This document shows positions 10,960-21,184 of a stretch of 64,000 nucleotides of DNA, piece by piece. A program made the translations under genes and the position numbers. The stretch's first letter is position 1. Each line of letters starts with the position of its first letter. A model generated the notes under the pieces. It searched no databases. It was not told the DNA's origin and was given only the letters and a program-made list of their open reading frames with translations. Origin of the DNA: Amanita rubescens (lineage: Eukaryota; Basidiomycota; Agaricomycetes; Agaricales; Amanitaceae); the NCBI GenBank assembly GCA_015039365.1, contig WION01000112.1, positions 89,946 to 153,945 of the forward strand, read 5' to 3'.

Positions 10960-10971
10960 AGCGAGGGGGTG
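10960..10971 (+). other. polypurine tract
   Basis: AGCGAGGGGGTG directly abuts the 3' LTR, in the position where plus-strand DNA synthesis is primed. The G-run is the only such tract near the LTR edge. Confidence 0.7.
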
Positions 10972-11457
10972 TGTTAAAGTTATCTTATCTAATCATATAA
11001 GATAACGTATATCTTATCTTATCTCATATAAGATAATACATCATATCTTATCCTATAGATTAGGATATACAGATTAGATGTACATACATGCGTATATGTA
11101 TTTACATACATATATACACGTACATATACATACATAGGATACTGGAATATCCTATAGTCGCTTGCGTCATCCCATTACTGTGGTAGACGCGTCATAGCTG
11201 TGCTAGACGTCATATCATACGTCATGCACAGCTCTTCCTCTATTTACTATACATTGTACTTATTAGGATACTAGTAGTATATAAGACTACCTGTACGTAG
11301 GTACAAATAAGAACCTTCCTTCTCCTCTTATCACCACATCCTATATCCATAGGATAGTGAGTTATCGTTCGAGGTCGTCACCGCCACTCTACACTCCACT
11401 CTAAGTAAGTATTCACTTTAATACTTAGACGCTGCGCTGCTGGGCGTATCTTCGTCA
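10972..11457 (+). repeat. 3' long terminal repeat (486 bp)
   Basis: Same sequence as 3632-4117, offset by 7340 bp. No difference was seen on line-by-line comparison, so the insertion is recent. Confidence 0.97.
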
Positions 11458-11462
11458 CGATT
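11458..11462. repeat. target-site duplication CGATT (right)
   Basis: Matches 3627-3631 exactly and directly follows the TCA end of the 3' LTR. Confidence 0.95.
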
Positions 11463-12002
11463 AATTCCCGGTAAGCCCCAACCTCTGCTGCCTCAAACCA
11501 TTTGTCACTCAACAGTCGTCCACTAGCCGTCCATCTCTATCACCTCGCATTGTTTTCCGCCACTCAATGATCGCCCTCATTGCTTATATCACGTTTTAAT
11601 TGTTGACATCATGCGCCGGTTGGAATTGAATGTCTTGAGGTGGCAAGACTTCTTCTTTGTCCTCTATGGCCATACAATCCCGAGTGTTATTCCTTCTTTG
11701 CTCAGCCCAGTCAACACCATCAAACCAGACCCCTTCATCCTCTCGTAGTATCCTCAAAACTTCTTCGAGGCTTATCTTCGAGGCCCTCATCGCCGGATCG
11801 TCTGAGGTCCCTCCCCACGTACAATCACCCTTGGACCAAAAAGCATCCGAAATGTCAATGAATTAAAATGCCCTGTCGAACTCCGCCGGCGCCATTGCTT
11901 TTCACCGGTCCTTGGCACGTTCTACTCAGTCATTCCTGCTGCATCGACTCATGGTCGCATCACCATATCCATTACTTGGCACATCGCCCGACACAGCAGT
12001 CA
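11463..12002. other. unannotated stretch right of the retrotransposon
   Basis: No supportable gene. Short overlapping frames at 11596-11866 exist on both strands without splice-compatible neighbours. A host gene interrupted by the element cannot be recognised by joining this side to 2933-3626. Confidence 0.4.
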
Positions 12003-12175
12003 GTTCATCAGTTCGGACTGGAACCGAACTGGAACCGAACCACTAGAACTGGTTCTGGCAGTTCTGTTCTGGTTCCAGTTCTGTTCGGCGGCACAACCTA
12101 TCGGTTCCGGTTTCAGTTCTCCCCAAGCAGTCAGAGAACTGGACCGAACTGAACTTCGGCAACGCTAAACCGTCA
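12003..12175. repeat. GAAC-rich degenerate repeat, copy 2
   Basis: Same kind of sequence as copy 1, in the opposite orientation: its right edge reads CTGAACTTCGGCAACGCTA, the complement of the copy 1 left edge. It lies at the 3' end of the decayed minus-strand gene at 12259-13251. Confidence 0.75.
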
Positions 12176-12258
12176 GCTACCAGACCACAACACGGGTTGG
12201 GAAAACGAACTTACTATAAAGATGACCACTGTTCTTGATGAGTTGCCAATGCACCATT

Positions 12259-13251
12259 TCACAAGTCCACCATCCGAAGAACCGACAACTGACTGGAACA
12301 CATTATCCCGTATTCAGCCATCCGCTCAGGGATATCCATCTCCTTGTACTGCATCAACGGCACGCACAGTTTCCCGCACCTCTCAGCTAGTTGCTTAGCA
12401 GTGTTCCTGTGGACGAGTACAAAAACACTCAAGTGATGACCGAGTTGGGCGTAGAGTGCATAGCCAGTTGAAGAGGCGGGGAGCGACAGGGGCATGAGCA
12501 GGAGTCATGAGGGTGCTGGCGATTCATCTGGTGGAGGTGCAGGAAGGTGACTGAGCTTGTGGGGAAGATGCGCTGACAATTTGACGACTTTCTGTTGGCA
12601 TTGAAGGTGAATGTGGCGGCAGCAGAATGGCTGGAGGAGAACCTGACGGGGGCTGAGTAGATGGCGGTATTCGTGTTCATGGCAGAAAATGTGGTAGGAG
12701 AGTTGATGCGGGTGGCCCGTGCGCAGATCTGAGCACTGGAGGTACTCCGTTGCTCGCTCTTCAGGTTTGGATATACCGGTGAGCTCAGCAGGGAGCATGT
12801 CTAACACGCTTTGTGCTAGCTTGAGCTGACCAGAGGCTGTCATGAGTTAGAGATGTTACAATCAAGGTACGGACACTCTTACCGAGGAATAAGCATAAAA
12901 CGAAACAAGCCTGTTCCAGTGCCGTGGCATATGTTGCCTCGCTAAACGGTCCACTGCTTCAATGGAACGTACGAGGAATGTCTCAAAATACGAAGGCGGT
13001 CGCTGGAGCGGGTTGTCCAATTCTGGACCAACAACTGGCAACAAGAGATGGAAGGGGGTCTTTATTGATGTTGGCGGTAAAAGCTGGGAAGAATGAGACA
13101 TTGAAAGGAGACAGGAAAAGCAACGAACCTCAAAAGCCTTATCCACAGACCGTTCCGCAGCAACGACCGCAACGCAGCCCATGTTCGCGCGCTCAAACGC
13201 CCGTCTCCGTTCTTCAATCGAGTCTCCTCCATCCACTCCATCGGTTCTCAT
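12259..13251 (-). pseudogene. decayed gene, possibly helical adaptor (MLKL-NTD-like) protein
   Basis: Gene-like pieces on the minus strand. A 5' exon from ATG 13251 ends in a GT donor; a middle piece at about 12505-12843 is open; a last piece at 12259-12400 begins after a CCACAG acceptor and reads NTAKQLAERCGKLCVPLM. That last piece resembles the four-helix adaptor domain that opens many mushroom NLR-like and kinase proteins. I could not join all pieces in one frame, and the 3' end runs into a GAAC repeat. It is probably a remnant; the function call is tentative. Confidence 0.35.
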
Positions 13252-13259
13252 CCCTTCAT

Positions 13260-14543
13260 CTACGTAAATGTCAATATATTACTTAAAATGAATGAACACA
13301 ACTCACCCATACCCAACCTAAACAAGACAAGGAACAGCACATACCGCTCGACGGCGTTCTCGCCCAATGTGCCAGGTATAACGCAATCAAATGCCGTTCA
13401 CCTGCATCTTGCACCACTACTTTCAGATCGCCATCCCATACTCGACACAAAACCACATACCTAGGCTAGCACTCTCATGCCTCCAACACGGTCGCGTCTA
13501 CTACCTCCGCAGCCAGTGTTGTGGACATCCTTTGACTCTGTACCAATGCTTGGTAATCCCGTTGTTGCTTCTTAATCCCGTCGTTGACTCTGTACCAACG
13601 TATGCTTGGTAATCCCGTCGTTGCTTCTGGAATAGATGGTTGAGCGCAGTATCGTGTAATCGGAATTACTAATAGGTTCGAACTCCGACGTACCAAGACA
13701 GCATTTCGTCACAGTACGTTTGCTGAAAATGACAAATTGAGAGGGAGATATCACCGTGCATAGACTAATAAAAAACATTACATGTTAAAAAATCAGTGAA
13801 TGAGTTGAAGTTGGTTAAAAAACCGGACAGCTAGTATTTCGGGACTTACCGGCGTTTAAACCTTATCCAAAAAAGGCAAAAAACGCGTTTTGGGCCATCA
13901 CAAAATCGGTATAAGACCGAGTCCTTCACTTCGTTCGGCCTCGGAACAATTTTAAATCAGAAGTCTTCGGATTTTGCAGAACGTAGAACCCTTACGTTAT
14001 CAGTATCAGGTGATTGGTACGCCACAATCACTCGCGCTTGCTTGCCTGTCCATGCACCGGGAAACTCTTAGAGTCTTAATGCCAAGGGATGCGACATGCA
14101 GCACATGATGGCTTCGTCTCGTGTCTGTTTTTCTGTTATCTTCCAATCCTTGTACTGGAAAACCATCAATGGTAGCAGTGCATCGTAAGGTGCTGTTTTT
14201 TATGACGTCTGTGGAGGCGACAAGCACGTTGGTTCACTGTTTCGAAAATGATCAGCGCGCCTTCACAAACGGCTGTATGTATGGGTAAACGTACGAGGAC
14301 GCCATCGCGATCGGCAGTCGAAGAAGTTGGCTGTTGTCGATAGAACGAACACGAGGAATCCTGCAGGTGGCACGGCCATGTTGGACCCTGTGCGCCTGCA
14401 GCAGGCAGCAAGTTGCGTTAAGTAGTGAACGTTTGAACGTTGAACGCACGCTGAGAAAGATTACACTCCGAAGCTCTTTCGAGAGGGACCGCTGTGCTTG
14501 TGCCAGAAATGAATTGTTTTTTTGTACAATGTACAATGCAAAC
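13260..14543. other. intergenic, with a short tandem duplication
   Basis: No gene supported. A unit of about 45 bp containing TGACTCTGTACCAA and GGTAATCCCGT is duplicated in tandem at about 13529-13629. A G/C-rich inverted repeat (CCGAG/CTCGG) sits near 13915-13945. The rest shows only short frames. Confidence 0.5.
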
Positions 14544-16301
14544 TCAGGCGGGTACTATAGGAAACCACTTGTTGAACACGTTTTCCGGGTCATATCTCCC
14601 CTTTACCCTCTGCAGTCTGGGATAATTGGGACCAAACGCCGACAAAGCACTGTCCTTCATATCATCTGGTCCTTCTCCGTCTAAAAAAGGCTTGAATTCA
14701 GACTGGCCACTGCTTTTGACCTGGACGCTCACCATAATTAACACCATAACCAAACCATAACGGATCATGCAAAAGAGACTTGTCGCCGAGTATACTAATG
14801 GCAATTTCATACGCTACTTCTCGTGCTCTCTGCGAATGATCTCCGATGGTATTGTCCCATTGGAGCATGATCACCGCTGTTGCCCTGCAGGTTCGATTGA
14901 AGGCCATAGTACCGTTGGGTATAGCTTTGATTGTACTTGGCGGGAAATATTCGAACACTATGGTGCAGTTGATGTCTTTTAGCTTCATTTCGGCCAACTT
15001 TGCAAGGACCCCGTTGGAAATTGCGAAATCGGGGGCTTCATGGCCCGCCGATTTTGTGTAGTAGCCCTTGCCGTAGCCTACGAACTCGTTCTAGAAAATA
15101 CATCAAAACAAGATTGAGCCACTAGCATGGACCATTCGTACTTGTAATCCATTAACTCGCTCATAAGGAATTTCCCCTGTCGTGTCGCTTACGGGTCCTG
15201 AAGTACGAAGCCATCATGAAAAAATGGGTTTATATGATAAGCAAATACGAACGAAGGTCGAGAAGAGCTTTGAAATTTCTCCTGCCCTCTTCTGCCGAAC
15301 CATTATAGAAGACGAAGCACACCAGCATAGGCTACGAAGCGAGATCAGCAACTGAGAACATTGATCTAAGCGGTCCCTTACTTGTCCATTTGGACCGTTG
15401 GTATGGATTGCTGTAAGTCCTTCTTTCTCATTTGTCTTAGTAGGCCACCAATCCTTGAGAACATTAAACACCGACTCGAAAAGTGGTGGAGGATATTTAA
15501 GGGAACCCGCATAGACGAGACGACGTTGAGGGTGTAATCTGATCGCAAAACGAGTGACGACTCCAAAGTTGCTGCCTCCCCCCCGGATACCAAAGAACAG
15601 TTCAGGGTTTTCAGTCTCGCTGGCGGTAACGACAGAACTGTCGGCAATAACCACAGTTGCCTAAAGACAAGTTTATCGCATTTGTACATCACGGTCAATG
15701 TCGGCGGCTTACTTCAACAAGATTATCAATAACCAAGCCATGGGAGCCGGTTAGCCAACCGAACCCCCCTCCCAAGGTGAGCCTGAAATCAGGTAGTCAG
15801 AATTGTTCTCCATAGAATTATGGCAACGCAAATACCCTCCGACACCAGTCTAGAAATAACATGTCAGTAAATTGGACGACGACACAACTTATGAATTGAA
15901 CCAACATGATTGACTGTTCCCCCTACAGATGCAAGGCCGTGTTCTATCGCGGCTTTATCAACGGTTTCCCAAATAGCACCTCCACCAACATGAGCAAGCT
16001 GCTTCTCGGCATCAATGGTGACACCATTAAGGTAACGAGATAGATCAACAACAAGGCCATTTTCGATTGAAGACCCGCCAGCAGCACTGTGTCCTCCACC
16101 ACGAATTGCGATGGGTAAACCGCTGTCTCTTGCATACTTGATCGCTAAAGCCACGTCTTCCTCATCTTTGACAAAGGCAACGACAGAAGCCTTGCGGGAG
16201 GCATTTGCTGCCCATCGCTTGAGTGCATCGTCATAGCCTGGATCGCCTGGCCTGACGAGATCGCCCTTGAACCCCAGGATGAGATTGGAGGCAAAAGACA
16301 T
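14544..16301 (-). CDS. FAD-linked oxidoreductase, BBE-like (466 aa)
   Basis: Flavoenzyme of the berberine-bridge/6-hydroxynicotine oxidase type that oxidises a small organic substrate with O2. Spliced exons: 15906-16301, 15836-15849, 15713-15782, 15382-15660, 15253-15331, 15142-15197, 14743-15090 and 14544-14702. Residues about 45-165 form the FAD_binding_4 domain: [14 protein letters not shown] with the His used for covalent flavin attachment, then [20 protein letters not shown] and [17 protein letters not shown]. The C-terminus [20 protein letters not shown] and FNKWFPI is the BBE domain signature. Length and order suit the family. No signal peptide is obvious. The last intron (14703-14742) is my least certain choice. 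It stands alone; no biosynthetic cluster is visible. Confidence 0.9.
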
Positions 16302-17992
16302 TGTACGTGCGCCGTAACCCCACTCGTAGTTCCCTGAACGTGTACATATATGTTGAAATTTGGAATTTCAAAGATCTTCCCCTTTAGGCCTTCAGTCTAG
16401 TCCGGGCAGTACCCCATTTGTTACGTGAGCGGAGGAATACCAGTCACCTTGATGACAGCTGGCAGATGCCTCCGTGACAATTCGTTTTTGGAATGGTGCC
16501 GCGCGCCACAGTGACACCGATCCAGAAAAAATATAACCAAATACCCTTTCAATCATACACCACCGCCATTCTTGGGCCTGGGCTGGACCACTTGTACTCT
16601 ACCGGGTGCGCATGCATATGCTAGCAAACAATTACCTATCGTTCGCACCGCGCGTTAAAGTTGTTATTAATAAAGCAAACTGTTTGTTCTACGTGAAGAC
16701 AAGTTGAAATACAGTACTAGATTGGGAGGTATAGCAGGTAAGCACCGAGATAAATGAGTATAAATCGTGATGCAATGACTTTTGACCGTCGACTGGCATT
16801 TACAAGGTCTACGTCCGGCCCGGGTGCGTGTCATATTCGCGCTACCACCTCAACTCGGGCGCTATTTGAACCAGTGATGATGCTTGCAATGCAACCAGTC
16901 TTTTCTAGCGTAATACCAATTGCCGGTTCAAACGCAGCGTTGATAGAGAACGCTTGCCAGGAGAAAATCGATATCGCAACGCAGATGACTGAAAAAATGG
17001 CACAGAGTTGAGGACCGTGTCCACGCAGCATATTTGCGCAAAGAGGTATATCCAAACATGGCAGCAACGTTTCTTGGGTATGTTTGACATATGAGAATGT
17101 CGAATACGCTTCCTCCGAGTCGTCTCAATCGCGCTCATCGTTTGCTTTTATGCAGTAAGATATCAAAATGCTCGCGATACTCTCAAACCTCTCTTGTTCG
17201 GCTAGTGCCCCGAAACGAGGCAGTACGCACGGCACATCGTCCATACTGCACGCGCCAATCATAAGAAATCATTGACAGTAAAGACACGAACATTATCAAA
17301 GCATCCCGGGAGCAGGCATTTGCGAGTCCTCTTAGCATTAAGGACGAGGAAGAGGCAGTAGGTATCGCAGAACCAGAATGATTCAAGCGCTTCATCGCTC
17401 TGAGCGTGTGCACGGTTGAGAGGACAAGGTTGAGAACTGATGAGAGTTTCAATCCAGAGCGATCGCCTTTTTCATCGAAATCAGGTGTTCGTTCAAGTTG
17501 CCCTTAGCTCGAAGTCGTCCAGATGGGATTCCGCCGTGACAAAGGCAGGAAGAGGCTGATGAAGGAGTCCCGCGAAGAAAACAACCGGAGTTGGCCACTC
17601 ACAAGACTGACCAACTTTGTGGATGATCGGAAGTCCGAAGTACATGATGATACACGAGGCAGCATTATGTAACGAGGTGCGTGGAAGCTGATGAAATACA
17701 AGGGGAAAGGTCGTGCATTGGATTGAAGGTATACAAGGTAAGTATGAACGGTGGCCGATGATTCGTAAAGTAACATAGGAGAGCCGTTTATCTTGGGCAA
17801 TGTAGAGAAACTTGGGCTCTTTCCGCCACAGAGGTGCTATGTTTATGCTCAGAGGGTATACTATTATTGGATCCAACTCCCAAACTTGACAATTAGAGTG
17901 GGCATATCGCTACGAAAACCAAAAACAGTGCGCGGGAAAGGCTGGGGTAACATGATAATGCATCGTACGGTATCAAACTGTTCATATTGGCA
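16302..17992. other. stretch with remnants of a minus-strand membrane-protein gene
   Basis: Between the oxidase promoter and the kinase-like gene are minus-strand pieces with hydrophobic segments (for example SVICVAISIFSW near 16990) and one (about 17640-17850) faintly like the DUF6533 start. Stops interrupt every joined frame. I cannot build a gene. Confidence 0.3.
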
Positions 17993-18787
17993 TTAGTACG
18001 ATACATCCAGCCACGCGATATGAAATAACATACCCAAGTCCCAAATTTTCATCGAATGGCGACATAGTTCCCACAAATGCGGACAGCCAAACTCCTGCGC
18101 ATCCGGCATCTTTTCTCCCGGTCGAAAATTCATATCGCACTGACACCTATGCTCTGTTGTCTCGTCAAAGTCGATGATGCGAATGTCTCCATTCCGCTCA
18201 AGGACATTGCGTTCAGCAAAATCACCGTGATGCAAACCACACCGGTGAAGTTCACCAAGCTGATGGAGAATTTTCATCCTAAAAAAAATATATAGCGAGA
18301 GGTACACGACACGTAAAGACATAGTCCAATGCAAATTAGAGCGTATTAACCCACCTGAGATTGAGTGGTAGCCTTCGGAAGGGCTGTCGCAAACACTGAC
18401 CCCAATGCTCAAGCACGAGACACGCGATCATCTGACCATCCTGTCTTGTACCAGCGTACAAGCCATAACACACCGGAACCGTCTTCCCTTGCAGTGGTTT
18501 CAGCGCGCCAACATAGGCGCACGCTTCCTCTGCAAGGCTCGGTATCAGGTCCTCACGAAAGGCAAACTTGAGGACAACGTTGACTTTCCGGGAAGGCTCA
18601 ACGAGGGTAGCCCGGAATACCGGAGAGTCAGAGTAATAATCAGAGAGAGCTTCTTTGTCGACGTTGGCGGTGACCAGCTTCCGAGCAGGGTCTGGCGTGT
18701 TTGGCAATTGGACACAGGTGAGTGAACACTCGGGTAGGTCCCAGCCTGGCCATTCATTGTAAGGAAATCGAACACGGAGGGTGGTCA
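17993..18787 (-). CDS. fungal protein-kinase-like protein (about 240-264 aa)
   Basis: Two exons, 18355-18787 (or from ATG 18860) and 17993-18278, joined by a 76-bp intron that gives ...LNLR-MKILHQL in frame. The second exon carries the catalytic core: LHRCGLHHGDFAERNVL (HxDxxxxN type) and IRIIDFDE in place of DFG. The first has VNVVLKFAF with the candidate ATP-binding Lys and LVLEHWG at the hinge. It is short and lacks most of the C-lobe, as do many Agaricomycete FunK1/aminoglycoside-kinase-like proteins. Start 18787 is preferred because MTTLRVRFPYNEWPGWDLPE looks like the family N-terminus. Confidence 0.75.
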
Positions 18788-18860
18788 TGTCGGAGAAAGA
18801 ATAAGAGCAGGAACGCCGGTTTGTAGGCAGTGCCAGCATTTCGCGCGGGCTTTTATGCAT

Positions 18861-19854
18861 ATCAGACGTTGGGGCGCCTGTATTTCGCTTTTAGTCATTC
18901 CCGAGATGGAGGAAGATGCGTATGTGCACGTGACTAGAGACGACAACCGAGTTTGTCGACCGGTATTGATTTTTGTGAGCTTTGAGTCGGATATGGAAAG
19001 TGATGGGCGCGTGGACTTGACGTCACCGCGCTATATCCGAGCAGACGGAAGGACAGAAACCCTGGTAAGTAATATACATCCGCTCCACAAGTTGCTAAGC
19101 ATCCGACAGAACGGCGGAATTGTACTCCATGGCGCGGCCATAACCCTGAGGGTCACGAGAAGCCAGCTTGACTCTTGAGGCATGTCTCGTGGTTTTTAAC
19201 TATTGTCTTATCATCCATATTCGTGAACTTGTTATGATGTTGTACCTCCTCCAACCCTAGAGGGATAAATGCCCACATTCTAAATCAGAAGCTAACACAC
19301 GTCAGTGGAGTAACTTGAAATCAAACCTAGAATCTTTATCGACAGAGAATGGACTCCTACAAGGGAGATGCCAGCATGGGAGCCGTAAACCGGATTTTTG
19401 GGGTGCAAACTACGTTGTCAGTGGAGACGTGGCAAATAGCTCCGAGAAGGCTAAGCGGTACGTCGGAGCGTGGCAACCAGCGTCGTGGATGTAGAACTGA
19501 ATGTCAATGCTGAGAAGATAAGAGCTAAGGGGTAACCGGATACCGCTTACTTCCTGAAATATCCATTAGACCTAAAGGGTTCATGTTCACCGGTCTCGCT
19601 GTTTGCTTCCTGAAATATCCATCATGCGAAGTTTATTCTTATCTTTCACCGACGGGAAGAGAACGTCCTCTCGTCCCTCGCTCCACATCGAACAAGTTTT
19701 ACCAGACTTAGATGTCCGGACCCCGCAGGGCTCACCCCCGGCAAAGTTTAGCATCAGGTGCTTTTTTGCATTGGCAAAAGAAAGCGGAATATCGTTACAT
19801 GCCGTTTAAACAACAGAAAGACTGGCTTGGTGGGAGTCCACGAGCGCCGCCAAC
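18861..19854. other. intergenic
   Basis: A plus-strand 107-codon frame at 18855-19178 has no recognisable domain and overlaps the kinase-like 5' end. The remainder (19180-19854) shows nothing supportable. Confidence 0.4.
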
Positions 19855-20363
19855 TCAAATTCCTCTTCCACCTCTGCCACGTCCCCTTCCCCTTGGCCTT
19901 CCCATTCCCCGGTCGCCGCCTCCTCCTCTTCCCCCTCTTCCTCCTCTTCCACCACGGGTTTCCTCCTTCTTTTTAGATTTTGGCTTGGGCGCATCGTCTA
20001 CCAACAGGGTATCGAGCGGGAGGGCATCTGGCAATATGAAGTAACGGATATTGTTGCCCCGTATAGAGAGGGTGTCAAGAGTTGTCGGGTCCCGATTGCG
20101 CGCCGTCATCTTGACTGTTTTGAGGTGCGTGTTCATCTGCATATCGACACCTGCGGATGTAAGCGCCCTGTCCACTGAGTAAATGTGACAGACCAAATAC
20201 CAATGATTGTCCCGTGTACGATTGAACCGTTTTTGAGCTCGATCGTCACCGTTTCATTGTTCAATTTCATCAAAAATCTGTGAAAGTGATTGTCAGTGAT
20301 TGTCGTCGTCCAGCCCAGGTCTTGGACCGTAGAACTAACTAGAACGAACCTTACGAGCTTCAT
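19855..20363 (-). CDS. SMD1: small nuclear ribonucleoprotein Sm D1 (128 aa)
   Basis: Core spliceosomal Sm protein; in the nucleus it forms the heptameric ring on U1, U2, U4 and U5 snRNA. Exons 20350-20363, 20201-20277 and 19855-20150. The start [19 protein letters not shown] and the Sm1/Sm2 motifs ([20 protein letters not shown] and [15 protein letters not shown]) are almost textbook, and the tail is a Gly-Arg repeat as in animal SmD1. The first exon codes for only about five residues. Its ATG is 268 bp from that of the Pop8-like gene in the opposite direction, so the two probably share a promoter region. No break is seen; the assignment is firm. Confidence 0.97.
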
Positions 20364-20631
20364 CTTTTCCCGATTTTCTTTCTTTATCCAGTGAAGAGCG
20401 TAAAAGCACAAGACTCTGAACGCAGTTCCAAAAATTTGTTTGTCGTCGTTGAATCCAGACACGCGCGAAAAAGAGACTTTGATCGCAAGTCTCAAATAGA
20501 ATATCGGGGTTTGGAGTACTCGACTACGTTCATCCACAAAGGAGACGGCTGAGTTGATACTTTGAGGTTGCGTGCGAGCGATTGTATCACGTATAATTCA
20601 GTCGGAGATTGAAAACAGTCATATACATTCT

Positions 20632-20987
20632 ATGCAAGTTCCACTGCGGTCATCGTACCGATACGTCCATCTATCTATCGTTCCACCTACTCGAGATGCT
20701 CTGTCCCTTAACAAATCTCTCCAAGACACGATGGGCCAACTTTTTGGTGCTACATCAGCTTCCACTTATATTGACATTCTATGGATAGACGACGAGGGTA
20801 GTCAAGTCGTCTTACGAGCCAACGAAGAGTGAACATATATATATTTTGAGTCTATACGCTTAGGTTGACATACGACTTTAGAGACGTGACTCGACTACTT
20901 ACTGCGGTTGCTATGATGACGGGACGTCTTCGACTCTCTGTCATAAAGCAATCTGCTTTTTTACCGGCCATTCTGGCATCGTTGTAA
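20632..20987 (+). CDS. RNase P/MRP subunit, Pop8/Rpp14-like (106 aa)
   Basis: Probable protein subunit of RNase P and RNase MRP, nuclear enzymes that mature tRNA and rRNA. Exons 20632-20828 and 20864-20987. The beta-alpha pattern YRYVHLSIVPP, QDTMGQLFGATSASTYIDIL and LRANEELTYDFRDV, ending RLRLSVIKQSAFLPAILASL, follows the Rpp14/Pop5/Pop8 fold, including the terminal S-x-FLP. The intron is only 35 bp, short even for fungi, but both sites are GT/AG and the joined frame is open. ATG 20632 is preferred because upstream sequence lacks family similarity. Whether it is Pop8 or Rpp14 cannot be settled by eye. Confidence 0.7.
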
Positions 20988-21042
20988 AGGATGTAGGGTT
21001 AGGATATGGAAGGGCGAAGCGTAGATATCACTTAGCGCACAT

Positions 21043-21050
21043 TATATATA
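21043..21050 (+). promoter_or_regulatory. candidate TATA box of the double-propeller gene
   Basis: TATATATA about 140 bp upstream of ATG 21185, in a 197-bp spacer after the Pop8-like stop codon. It is the only TATA-like element there. Confidence 0.4.
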
Positions 21051-21184
21051 ATTCCCGCGCTTGACAGCAATGCGCTAATCAGCGTCTAATCTGCGAAGCT
21101 TGCACAGCTAAGCGCCTTGCATCGTGGCGCATCGTGGGCAAATATTAGTTTAGGAGTCCTACAGCATAACTGAATAGCCTTCTC

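Larger units (their letters stand above)
3632..11457 (+). mobile_element. complete Copia-like LTR retrotransposon, gag-only (non-autonomous)
   Basis: The 7826-bp element has identical 486-bp LTRs that start TG and end CA, a 5-bp target duplication, a PBS directly after the 5' LTR and a purine tract before the 3' LTR. The only long ORF is a Copia-type gag (5145-6293). From 6294 to 10959 there is no protease, integrase, reverse transcriptase or RNase H frame on either strand, so it must be mobilised by a partner's enzymes. Identical LTRs mean a recent insertion. LTRs, gag and the non-coding part are all rich in perfect short inverted repeats. Orientation is set by gag, PBS and purine tract. Confidence 0.93.

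Noticed and set aside
13630..13690. tRNA-like stretch (TGGTTGAGCGC and GGTTCGAACTCC)
   Set aside because: A- and B-box-like words are present but neither the T-stem nor the acceptor stem pairs.
14700..14745. Apparent frameshift in the FAD oxidase before PFLDGEG
   Set aside because: A phase-0 intron (14703-14742) joins the two frames and gives a normal 466-aa protein.
19712..20044. Plus-strand Pro-rich frame of 110 codons
   Set aside because: It is antisense to the Gly-Arg tail of SmD1.
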